A stretch of DNA of 23,321 nt from an uncultured Prevotella sp. Its GTDB lineage: Bacteria > Bacteroidota > Bacteroidia > Bacteroidales > Bacteroidaceae. The notes below the pieces were generated by a model. The model had not been told where the DNA came from and searched no databases. It saw only the letters and a list, made by a program, of their open reading frames with translations. The position numbers were made by a program, and so were the translations under genes. The stretch is from contig UQTI01000046.1 of assembly GCA_900543975.1 (NCBI GenBank), positions 1 through 23,321 of the forward strand, read 5' to 3'. Shown piece after piece: positions 15,865 to 23,321 of the stretch (position 1 is the stretch's first letter; each line of letters opens with the position of its first letter).

Positions 15865-17220
15865 TTATGCGTTCTCTTTTCTCAGCATGTCGAGGCCTTC
15901 GCGCACGATGTGCTGCAGCTCAAGCTTTGACGAGTCAACAAACTCGGCCAAGGCAAAGTCTTCTGGAGCGACCTCGTAAATGCCGAGCTGTTCCATCTTG
16001 TCGATGTCGCCGGCTATGATGGCTTTGATAAGATACTCGCTGTAGATATCCATGGGCAGCACCTTGTCATACTCGCCGCTCATGATCATATGGCGCTCGC
16101 CACCCTTCACACGGGCATCGAGAACATATTCTTTCTTCTTGCCGAAGAGCCAGCTGAAATAGCTGCGGCTAACAGAGAACTGGTCGAGGCGCGGCATGAT
16201 CCATCCGAGCATCTCGTCGGCGTTGTCGCCCTCAGGAATGGCGGTCACCTCTGATGATCGCACACCAACAAAGCCGTCCTCAAGCGAGGTCTTCACGCCT
16301 GTCAGTGGGTTACCGTTGATAAGGCGCACGCCGTTCTTGCTTGAAAGCTGTGAGCCGACCACGCTACTGAGCTGAGCACCATACATGGTCTTGACGTATG
16401 AGGGATCGGCCATCTCGCTGCCAGCCAAAGCCACGGTGCGGGTCATGTCGACACGGCCTGTGTTGAACAAACGTCCGATGAAAAGCACGAAGGTGGGATC
16501 AACACGCCACACTGTTTCGCCCTTGTTCACGGGCGAGAGATGGTTGATCTGCACGTCCACATTGGCAGCAGGGCAAGGACCGTCAAACACGGTCACCTCT
16601 ACGTCCTTGGCTGAGGTGAGGGCGGCGTTTGTCTGCTGGGCGCTGATGCCAAGATAAGTCTTCGCGATCTTTGAGAGAGCGGAAAGACCGGTTTGGAAGT
16701 TGGTTTCCTCGCCACGCAGCTCCACCTCAAAGTCGGCTGACAGAGGCATGTCACGGAACGCGCTCACGAAGATAGCCTTAGGAGTGGTCGTGGGTGTTGT
16801 AGACACGCCATAAGGCAACTGGAAGATGAAACCGAAGAGGCCTGCCTCAAGAAGCTTTGCCTTGACACCCTCGCCATCGAGCGATGACAGGTCACAAGAA
16901 CCAAACGAAGCATACTGCTGCTCGCCATCAGCCTTCACGACAACGCGAAGGAGCTTACGACGGTCGCCGCGCAGCACGGCTGTGACCTCACCGCTAACGG
17001 GAGATGCAAACTGGACCTCGGGACAATTTTTGTTGACAAACAGGGCGTCACCCACCTTTACATGGTCACCTTCCTTGACAACCACCTTGGGCTTAACACC
17101 TGTAAAATCGTCGGGAACAAGGGCGTAGAGACCACCAACGCCCAAAGTGGCCACCTTGTCTGAAGCCTTGCCTTTGAGGTTGATGTCTAAGCCTTTGCGT
17201 AACTTAATTACATTCGCCAT
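15865..17220 (-). CDS. nqrA: Na+-translocating NADH:quinone reductase subunit A
   Basis: The large soluble subunit on the cytoplasmic side, linked in the family to quinone binding. It has 451 residues, a usual length. The N-terminus MANVIKLRKGLDINLKGKAS is the classic NqrA start, followed by a barrel-sandwich-like segment (VKEGDHVKVGDALFVNK). Later blocks are VDVQINHLSPVNKGETVWRV and LGWIMPRLDQFSVSRSYFSWL. It is the first gene of nqrABCDEF, whose order is complete here. A predicted promoter 120 bases upstream would give a long leader. The enzyme probably reduces menaquinone and pumps Na+ in this phylum. Confidence 0.97.
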   Translation of the reverse strand: MANVIKLRKGLDINLKGKASDKVATLGVGGLYALVPDDFTGVKPKVVVKEGDHVKVGDALFVNKNCPEVQFASPVSGEVTAVLRGDRRKLLRVVVKADGEQQYASFGSCDLSSLDGEGVKAKLLEAGLFGFIFQLPYGVSTTPTTTPKAIFVSAFRDMPLSADFEVELRGEETNFQTGLSALSKIAKTYLGISAQQTNAALTSAKDVEVTVFDGPCPAANVDVQINHLSPVNKGETVWRVDPTFVLFIGRLFNTGRVDMTRTVALAGSEMADPSYVKTMYGAQLSSVVGSQLSSKNGVRLINGNPLTGVKTSLEDGFVGVRSSEVTAIPEGDNADEMLGWIMPRLDQFSVSRSYFSWLFGKKKEYVLDARVKGGERHMIMSGEYDKVLPMDIYSEYLIKAIIAGDIDKMEQLGIYEVAPEDFALAEFVDSSKLELQHIVREGLDMLRKENA

Positions 17221-17340
17221 AAAAATATTAAGTATAAATAAAAATTATCTTGTAGGAAATTTCACTATTATCATTCTTATAAGTAACCACATGTTTTGTA
17301 CATGCGGCGGTGGACTTGCCATAGCCTTTGTGCAAATTGC
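17221..17340 (-). other. Predicted nqr 5' leader
   Basis: About 120 bases separate the predicted nqr transcription start from the nqrA ATG. The leader is A/T-rich near the gene and G/C-richer in the middle, with one small inverted repeat (CATGT-TTTGT-ACATG around 17290-17304). I do not recognise a riboswitch or leader peptide in it. Confidence 0.35.
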
Positions 17341-17344
17341 GATG

Positions 17345-17376
17345 CAAATTTACGAAAAAAAATCAAAAGTAAGCAA
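17345..17376 (-). promoter_or_regulatory. Promoter of the nqr operon
   Basis: On the minus strand, TTG (17376-17374), a 21-base spacer, and TAAATTTG (17352-17345) fit the Bacteroidota pattern. It is back to back with the tamB -7 box, about 67 bases away. Confidence 0.6.
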
Positions 17377-17418
17377 GAGAAAATCGTCCTTTTGCTTCGC
17401 TATGATAAAAAAATGTGC

Positions 17419-17426
17419 TAATTTTG
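17419..17426 (+). promoter_or_regulatory. -7 box upstream of the TamB-like gene
   Basis: TAATTTTG matches TAnnTTTG. The nearest TTTG upstream is at 17391-17394, spacing 24, a little long. A start near 17431 would leave about 40 bases before the suspected true start codon position at 17473. Confidence 0.5.
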
Positions 17427-17532
17427 CCAAACTTACAAAAAAAGGATTGTAAAACTGGTAAAACTGTAGGCGATAAAACACTTTAAACACATAATAAATA
17501 TAGCCATAGGATGCCTCCTGGGAGCCTATCTT

Positions 17533-20500
17533 GTGGTTGTAGCGATGCTCCATGTGCCCATGGTGCAACGCTCATTGGCTACATATGTGAGCGAGGCTCT
17601 GAGTGAGAAGATTGGAACAAAGGTGAGCGTGGGACGCATAGATCTTGGCTTCTTCAACCGACTCATCATTGACGATGTGAACGTGCCAGACCAATGGGGT
17701 GAGAACCTGCTCAAGACATCGCGTCTGTCGGTCAAGATCAGCCTTTACGAGCTTGCAAAAGGCAAAATAAGCATCTCCGCCATTCAGCTCTTCGGAATGA
17801 AGGCAAACGTGTATAAAGACGTTAGGAAAGGACAGTTCAACTTCCAGTTTATAGCCGACTCGCTGCAACAGAAGGAGAAGAAGGAAAGCAAACCCATAGA
17901 CTTGCAGATAAACTCGCTCATCATACGCAACGGTGCTCTCTCGTTCAGACAACAGAAGGAGCACACATGCAGCACACAGAAGATGACGCCAAACGATGTG
18001 GAGTTGCGCGACATTAGTGCACACATCATCCTTAACAAGCTTACACCCGACTCTATTGCGGTGAAGATAAAACGCCTTGCCCTTAAGGAGAAAGGCGGAC
18101 TGCAGCTACGCTCATTGGCTTTCGCGGCAACAGCAGGAAGACATGGGGCTGAGTTGCGAAACTTTAATCTAAAACTGCCAAACAGCAACATCAGCATACC
18201 ACACATAACAGCCTCTTATTCAACAGATAAGAACAGCATAATACTCGCAACGCTTCAATACAGCGGAAGCATAGACGGAAGCAACATCTCACCTGCCGAT
18301 TTTGCCTTCCTCTTACCCTCACTACGCATATCGGCCAAAAATAACGGACACGACTATGGCGCGGCGCCTGGTGCTGGAAGCTCAAATGGAGCTGGTGAGA
18401 CTTGCATAGACCTTCACACGACGTTCAGCGGCACAAGCTCGGCGCTTACGATAAAGAACCTCTCTGTAGCTTCAACCGACGGTGGCTTCCGTCTTAAAGC
18501 CAACGGAGCATTGAGCGACATGCAAGCCGCGAGACGCTGGAACGTAAACATAAACGATCTACATGCCACGGCTGCCTTTGCACAAATGGCATGCAAAGCG
18601 ACGGGCACAACATGGCCAGAAACAATAAACGACAAGCTTTTTGTTCAGTTCAAGGGCTCGGCGGGAGGCAACCGCAACGATGTGTCGATGCGCGGACAAC
18701 TACTCTCTTCGGCAGGAAACTTGACGCTTATGGCGGGACGGCACAACGGCAACATGACAGCTGAAGCTTACACCAAAAACTTTAACGTAGCGAGCGTGAT
18801 AAACGGGTGCGACGTGGCGGGCGTGGCGGCTCACATCAAGGCTAAAGGCACGGACATGGACCACATGACGGTGAACGGCGTGGTGGAGAGCATAGAATTT
18901 AAAAAGAACACATATAAAGACATCAGGGCAGACATAACGACACAAGGCACAGCCATAAGGGGAAAAATTGCAGTCAACGACACAAGAGGACAGATAAACG
19001 TGGAGGGTGCAGCCGACCGCTCGCCAAAGAAACCGAGTCTTAACCTCACGGCTGAGATAAGAAACCTCTACCCTGCTGCCATTGGAGTGCTTACCAAACA
19101 AGCAGATCTTGCTGCAAACATGAACATTAAGGCCGACATTAGCGGACACAGCCTTAACGACATTGTGGGCAACATCACGTTTACGGACATGACATTCGCT
19201 TTCAGCGACGAGATCATTGTGCCGGGCGACATAACAATAACATCTCATGACCACGGCAAGGATCATAACCTCTCGCTCAATTCAGACTTCTGCCAGATGA
19301 GCTTGACGGGACAGTTCAACTATCACTCTATCCTGACAAGCATGAAGAATATTGTGGCAAAGCATATCCAGTCGCTCCCTGGCACAACGCTGACATACGA
19401 AAAGAAGCACAGCAACAATTTCACCATGTGTGCCAAGATCAGCGACACGCGTCTGCTGAGAAAACTCACAGGAGCCAACTTTATTGTGGACCAACCCCTC
19501 ACCATAAAGGCCATGCTCGATGACCACAACGAACAGGTTGACATGAAGGTCAACTTGCCTGCGTTTGCCTACAACGGCACCACATATAAAGACTTGGCAA
19601 TCACAGCACGAACGACCAACGACACGTTGCACACGGACATGAGGTTGAAGAAACTAATGGCCAACAACAAGATAACATCTTACATGCTCGATGCAAATGC
19701 GGCAAACAACACGCTGGGAGCCATACTGCGACTGAACGACAACGAAGACCAACCCGTAAGGGGAACGCTCAGCACACGCACCCACTTCTACAAGAACGAG
19801 GAAGGCACATCGGTGGCACATGTGGAACTGAACCCATCGGTCGTAACTATTGGCGACACGGTGTGGCAGGTGTTGCCTGCTACGGTTGAATATGCCAAGG
19901 ACAACTTGCGCGTGAACGGCTTCAAAATTTGCCACGACAAGCAGAGCATTGCCATTGACGGAAGAGCGACGAAGGATCTTAACGACTCGCTGAACGTGGA
20001 GCTGAAGGACATAAACATCAGTTATATTTTAAACCTCGTCAATTTCCACTCGGTAGAATTCTCCGGCATGGCCACAGGAACGGCTACCGTGGCGGCTCCT
20101 TTCGCCCAACAGCCGAAGGTTTATGCTCGTCTGAGGGTTGACGACTTCAGGTTTGAGAATGGACGAATGGGCACACTTCACGCCAACGTGGACCTCAACA
20201 ACTCGCTCAAACAGATAGACATTGCGGCAGAGGCAATAGACCGTCTCGACAACAACGGCACGGAGAGACGAACCATAATAGAGGGAAACGTGTCGCCGCA
20301 AAGAAATGACATAAAACTCGACATCACGGCCAAACACACACGCATAGAGTTTATGCACAGTTTCTGCTCAAGCTTTATGGACAACATCGATGGCGAGGCT
20401 AACGGCAAAGTGACCGTGGCTGGACCGCTGAGCAACATAAACCTCACCGGACAGCTCTTGGCAAGTGGATCAATGAGAATTACACCTCTCAACACCACCT

Positions 20501-22020
20501 ACACAATGAAGAACGCAAGGGTGAGATGCATCCCTGATGCCATTTACCTTGAGAACGACACCATATACGACAGAAACGGGAACATTGGCATTGTGAACGG
20601 AAAGCTCGGGCACCAGCACCTCACACGTCTGACCTACGACATAGGAATAGAGGCGCAGCACCTGTTGGCGTACGACACACACACCTTCGACGGAAACACG
20701 TTCTATGGCACGGCCTACATGACCGGCGACTGCCACATAAACGGACGAAGCGGCGAGGTGACCATAAACGTGAACGGAGTGCCTGAAAAGGGAAGTGTTG
20801 TCGTGTACAATGTGGCTTCGCCAGACGCAATAGGAACGCAAGATTTTCTTACATGGACCTCGCGCCACAAGGTAGAAAAGGACACGCTACACATAGCAAG
20901 CAGCAAGGACGCAGAAGAAGACAAGGAGAGAGACATTGCTTCGGACATGAAGATCAATTTCCTTATCAACTGCACACCCGACGCTACCATAAAACTGCTC
21001 ATGGACAACCAGAGCGGCGACTACATTACGCTTAACGGACACGGCGTGCTGAAGGCCAACTACTTTAACAAAGGCGGATTTGACCTCTTCGGCAATTATG
21101 TCGTAGACACAGGGCATTATAAGCTCACGGTGCAAAATTTTCTTAAGCGCGATTTCCTCTTCAGACAAGGAGGAACGATAAACTTTGGCGGCGACCCGTT
21201 TGCTGCAACGCTGAACCTCAACGCGGTCTACTCGTTGGCAAGTGTGAGCCTGGCAGACCTGAACATTGGAAAGTCGTTCACCAGCAACAATACGAAGGTC
21301 GACTGCATAATGAACATATCGGGCACACCGGCAGCACCACATGTCGACTTTAGCTTGGACATACCGTCCATAAGCTCTGATGCAAGACAGATGGTGTACA
21401 GCCTTATAAACAGCGAGGAAGAGATGAACCAACAGGTGCTCTATCTCTTGGCCGTTGGCCGCTTCATGGCTCAGGGCCGCAACAACGCTGGCGTGGACAA
21501 CCCCAACCAGCAGAGCCAGGCATCGCTGGCGATGCAGAGCATATTGAGCGGCACCATCATGCAACAGGTAAACGAGGTTCTTGGAAGCCTCACCTCACAC
21601 AGCAACTGGAACTTCGGAGCCAACATTTCAACCGGCACCGAAGGCTTCAACAATGCCGAGTATGAAGGTCTGCTGTCGGGCCGTCTGCTGTCGGGCCGTC
21701 TCCTTGTAGACGGCCAGTTCGGATACCGCGACAACGCCAACGCCACGACGAGCTTTATAGGCGATTTCGACCTCAAGTACCTGCTCTACCCCAACGGCAA
21801 CCTGGCCATCAACTTCTACAACAAGACCAACGACCGCTATTTCACGCGCAACAGTCTCAACACCCAGGGTATAGGTCTTCTCATGAAGAAAGACTTTTCT
21901 TCTTTATCCGACCTTTTCGGGTTGAAACGCAAGAAAGGAAAGAAAAAGACATTGAAAACCCAAAGTGCTGAGGGATATGTGCAAAAAAAACGGCAGGGCA
22001 AAAATTCTGAAACGAAATAA
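17533..22020 (+). CDS. TamB-like translocation/assembly module protein
   Basis: Very large envelope protein (1495 residues from GTG 17533) of the TamB / AsmA-like group, which bridges inner and outer membranes and is linked to outer-membrane assembly or lipid transport. One N-terminal membrane segment is followed by long repetitive beta-strand sequence (SLSVSTLSI-like strands throughout), and the C-terminal DUF490-type region has FNKGGFDLFGNYVVDTGHY, FLFRQGGTINFGGDPFAATL, YLLAVGRFM and GYRDN. The tail is Lys-rich. The start is doubtful: the frame is open back to TAG at 17467, and codons 17473-17532 add a convincing basic-plus-hydrophobic N-terminus (KHFKHIINIAIGCLLGAYLV), yet contain no ATG, GTG or TTG. 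At 17473 the codon is ATA. GTG 17533 cuts into the membrane segment. Confidence 0.85.
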   Translation: MVVAMLHVPMVQRSLATYVSEALSEKIGTKVSVGRIDLGFFNRLIIDDVNVPDQWGENLLKTSRLSVKISLYELAKGKISISAIQLFGMKANVYKDVRKGQFNFQFIADSLQQKEKKESKPIDLQINSLIIRNGALSFRQQKEHTCSTQKMTPNDVELRDISAHIILNKLTPDSIAVKIKRLALKEKGGLQLRSLAFAATAGRHGAELRNFNLKLPNSNISIPHITASYSTDKNSIILATLQYSGSIDGSNISPADFAFLLPSLRISAKNNGHDYGAAPGAGSSNGAGETCIDLHTTFSGTSSALTIKNLSVASTDGGFRLKANGALSDMQAARRWNVNINDLHATAAFAQMACKATGTTWPETINDKLFVQFKGSAGGNRNDVSMRGQLLSSAGNLTLMAGRHNGNMTAEAYTKNFNVASVINGCDVAGVAAHIKAKGTDMDHMTVNGVVESIEFKKNTYKDIRADITTQGTAIRGKIAVNDTRGQINVEGAADRSPKKPSLNLTAEIRNLYPAAIGVLTKQADLAANMNIKADISGHSLNDIVGNITFTDMTFAFSDEIIVPGDITITSHDHGKDHNLSLNSDFCQMSLTGQFNYHSILTSMKNIVAKHIQSLPGTTLTYEKKHSNNFTMCAKISDTRLLRKLTGANFIVDQPLTIKAMLDDHNEQVDMKVNLPAFAYNGTTYKDLAITARTTNDTLHTDMRLKKLMANNKITSYMLDANAANNTLGAILRLNDNEDQPVRGTLSTRTHFYKNEEGTSVAHVELNPSVVTIGDTVWQVLPATVEYAKDNLRVNGFKICHDKQSIAIDGRATKDLNDSLNVELKDINISYILNLVNFHSVEFSGMATGTATVAAPFAQQPKVYARLRVDDFRFENGRMGTLHANVDLNNSLKQIDIAAEAIDRLDNNGTERRTIIEGNVSPQRNDIKLDITAKHTRIEFMHSFCSSFMDNIDGEANGKVTVAGPLSNINLTGQLLASGSMRITPLNTTYTMKNARVRCIPDAIYLENDTIYDRNGNIGIVNGKLGHQHLTRLTYDIGIEAQHLLAYDTHTFDGNTFYGTAYMTGDCHINGRSGEVTINVNGVPEKGSVVVYNVASPDAIGTQDFLTWTSRHKVEKDTLHIASSKDAEEDKERDIASDMKINFLINCTPDATIKLLMDNQSGDYITLNGHGVLKANYFNKGGFDLFGNYVVDTGHYKLTVQNFLKRDFLFRQGGTINFGGDPFAATLNLNAVYSLASVSLADLNIGKSFTSNNTKVDCIMNISGTPAAPHVDFSLDIPSISSDARQMVYSLINSEEEMNQQVLYLLAVGRFMAQGRNNAGVDNPNQQSQASLAMQSILSGTIMQQVNEVLGSLTSHSNWNFGANISTGTEGFNNAEYEGLLSGRLLSGRLLVDGQFGYRDNANATTSFIGDFDLKYLLYPNGNLAINFYNKTNDRYFTRNSLNTQGIGLLMKKDFSSLSDLFGLKRKKGKKKTLKTQSAEGYVQKKRQGKNSETK
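21670..21699 (+). repeat. 15-base tandem duplication inside the TamB-like gene
   Basis: Two exact, adjacent copies of CTGCTGTCGGGCCGT encode LLSGR twice. The frame is kept. It lies in the conserved C-terminal region, where TamB relatives often have two similar short strands, so it may be normal protein sequence with recently homogenised DNA. Confidence 0.6.
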
Positions 22021-22077
22021 GGCAGAAAGACAGAAACAGCAAAAAACGAAAGAACAACTATTATAGCTCATAATTAT

Positions 22078-22890
22078 ATGTATTATTGGTTTATTTTCAA
22101 CCACCACGACCTCTTGCTCCAGCGCACGGCAGAAGGAGGCTACACTGTTCCTACGGGAGAAGAGTGCCCTATAAATCTGAACGACGGCGACGAGACTCTT
22201 GTTGTTTCGCCAAGCCTCAACGGCTGCAAAGTAAAGACTGTTGACACCAAAGCCACAGGTGTTTTTCTTGAAAGCGTAGCAAATGAGGCCGACGGTTGTC
22301 ACGGTTACGAGATGTGCGACCTTCGGGCCTCATATTACAAACTCGACAAAGAGATGTATCTGAAGGCAGGAAAATGCCATGAGCTGCTCTATTGGAACAA
22401 CAACACCCGTTTCTGCTCTACATGTGGTGCTCCGATGGTCATGCACACCGAAATATCCAAACGCTGCACAAGTTGCGGAAAAGAAGCATGGCCACAGTTG
22501 CAGACAGCCATTATTGTGCTAATAAGCCGTGGTGACGAGGTTGTGCTTGTTCACGCAAAAAATTTCAAGAAACCGTTTTACGGCCTTGTTGCGGGGTTCG
22601 TAGAGACCGGCGAAACTCTCGAAGAAGCCGTAAAGAGAGAGGTGAAGGAAGAGACATCGCTCGACATAAAGAACATTCGCTACTATGCTTCGCAACCGTG
22701 GCCCTACCCTTGCGGACTTATGGTGGGATTCTATGCCGACTATGCCAGAGGTGAGATAAAGTTGCAGCAGTCGGAGTTGGCATACGGCGGATGGTTCAAC
22801 CGTCACAACCTGCCAACCATACCCGAAAAGCTTAGTCTGGCAAGAATGCTCATCGATCATTGGCTTGAGTCGTTCGAAGGCAAAAGATAA
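22078..22890 (+). CDS. nudC: NAD-capped RNA / NADH pyrophosphatase (Nudix)
   Basis: Hydrolyses NADH and removes NAD caps from RNA. It has 270 residues. A variable N-terminal domain is followed by a zinc ribbon with C113-x2-C116 and C130-x2-C133 (CSTCGAP and CTSCGKEAWPQ). The Nudix box runs from G173 to L195 (GFVETGETLEEAV, then KREVKEETSL) with all catalytic Glu present, but Ser194 stands where the canonical box has Gly. The NudC signature SQPWPYP is at 205-211, separating it from other Nudix enzymes. It begins 57 bases after the TamB-like gene and may share its transcript. No Shine-Dalgarno is seen. Confidence 0.93.
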   Translation: MYYWFIFNHHDLLLQRTAEGGYTVPTGEECPINLNDGDETLVVSPSLNGCKVKTVDTKATGVFLESVANEADGCHGYEMCDLRASYYKLDKEMYLKAGKCHELLYWNNNTRFCSTCGAPMVMHTEISKRCTSCGKEAWPQLQTAIIVLISRGDEVVLVHAKNFKKPFYGLVAGFVETGETLEEAVKREVKEETSLDIKNIRYYASQPWPYPCGLMVGFYADYARGEIKLQQSELAYGGWFNRHNLPTIPEKLSLARMLIDHWLESFEGKR

Positions 22891-22905
22891 GCAAGATTGC
22901 AGTTT

Positions 22906-23052
22906 GCGCATCGTAAATGCCATGGTTACGCATCGTAAGTACCATGGTTACGCATCGTAAGTGCCATGGTTACGCATCGTAAGTGCCATGGTTATGCTTC
23001 ATAAATGGCATGGTTATGCATCGTAAGTACCATGGTTACGCATCGTAAATGG
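22906..23052. repeat. Tandem array of a 22-base unit
   Basis: Six full, uninterrupted copies at 22921-22942, 22943-22964, 22965-22986, 22987-23008, 23009-23030 and 23031-23052, with a partial copy on the left (22906-22920) and the first bases of another on the right. Each unit begins CATGGTTA and has a central dyad TTACG-CAT-CGTAA; unit junctions form the palindrome CCATGG. Copies 2 and 3 are identical; copy 4 is the most diverged. There are no spacers, so it is not CRISPR, and 22 is not a multiple of 3, so it is not a protein repeat. Confidence 0.93.
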
Positions 23053-23270
23053 CATGTCTACAATCTTCAAGTGATGATGCTTGGGCTTTCAAACATGCTT
23101 TGCAAAGGATCTCAGAATGTTAAAAGAGGAGCGTTTTTACCCCGGTTTTGCATAAATATACAGAATGACAGAAAGATAGCAAACAAGGCTTTATTCTTTC
23201 ACGATGCGCAAAATTATAGTTAAAACCTAATCACGAATTGTTAACAGCCCTTAAATACACCCCTACTTTG
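23053..23270. other. Gene-free stretch after the 22-base array
   Basis: About 220 bases without a supported gene. A 72-codon + strand frame from 23005 to 23223 starts inside the tandem array and resembles nothing I know. The sequence TTTTGCATAAATATA near 23146-23160 is AT-rich but no clear promoter match is found. Confidence 0.4.
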
Positions 23271-23309
23271 TCATTAAGCCTCTTTGAGGTCGTCAAAGAG
23301 GCTTAATGA
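23271..23309. repeat. Perfect 17-bp hairpin at the window edge
   Basis: Arms 23271-23287 (TCATTAAGCCTCTTTGA) and 23293-23309 are exact inverted copies around the loop GGTCG. A second pairing is possible between CTTTGAGG (23282-23289) and CCTCAAAG (23313-23320). TCAAAG recurs at exactly 22 bases (23293 and 23315). No T-run follows before the window ends. Confidence 0.7.
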
Positions 23310-23321
23310 GCTCCTCAAAGA

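Noticed and set aside
20887..21564. 225-codon minus-strand frame inside the TamB-like gene
   Set aside because: It is antisense to conserved TamB C-terminal sequence, with a Cys/His/Val-rich composition typical of shadow frames.
22906..23052. CRISPR array
   Set aside because: The repeat units are directly adjacent with no unique spacers, and no cas gene is in the window.
23005..23223. 72-codon frame at the right end
   Set aside because: It starts within the tandem array, has no ribosome binding site and no recognisable sequence.

Overview
This window looks like a piece of a Bacteroidota chromosome, most probably Prevotella or a close relative. The grounds are Bacteroidota-type promoters (a TAnnTTTG -7 box, in the best cases with TTTG/TTG about 19-21 bases upstream) before most transcription units, few Shine-Dalgarno sites, and gene families typical of the phylum: a DUF5686 outer-membrane protein, DUF4491, Na+-NQR, a PyrB-PyrI pair and a very large TamB-like protein. 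Assignment to a genus is inference. I see no phage, insertion sequence, CRISPR array or defence locus. Most of the window is housekeeping DNA and the unusual signals lie between the genes.

Left part (1-9160, + strand): a DUF5686-family beta-barrel protein; threonyl-tRNA synthetase followed by a long hairpin; a secreted glucosaminidase with two LysM domains; then pyrB-pyrI-glyA, which supply carbamoyl-aspartate for pyrimidines and one-carbon units from serine. A small Cys-rich membrane protein of the FeoB-associated type follows. A tRNA-Cys(GCA) gene with its own promoter and a clean terminator ends this part.

Middle (9269-17220, - strand): two transcription units. The shorter is a compact overlapping operon of DUF4491 protein, rlmH (23S rRNA methyltransferase) and a family 3 membrane acyltransferase. 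The longer is the complete nqrABCDEF operon for the Na+-pumping NADH:quinone reductase, closed by a strong terminator at 11185-11216. A 95-base structured repeat element sits exactly between nqrD and nqrE.

Right part (17221-23321, + strand): a TamB-like envelope protein of about 1500 residues, divergent from nqrA, whose expected start codon appears to read ATA instead of ATG; then nudC (NAD-capped RNA / NADH pyrophosphatase); then about 430 bases without a convincing gene. That stretch holds a tandem array of a 22-base unit and, at the window edge, a 17-bp hairpin that may open a second 22-base array.

The most interesting non-genic pattern is a set of short-period degenerate repeats. Two elements have inverted arms made of phased 7-mers (8543-8651, 13195-13288). 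One element is made of 8-mers (4497-4552). The 22-mer array lies at 22906-23052. I found no complete new multi-gene system; these repeats and the TamB start are the best candidates for a second look.
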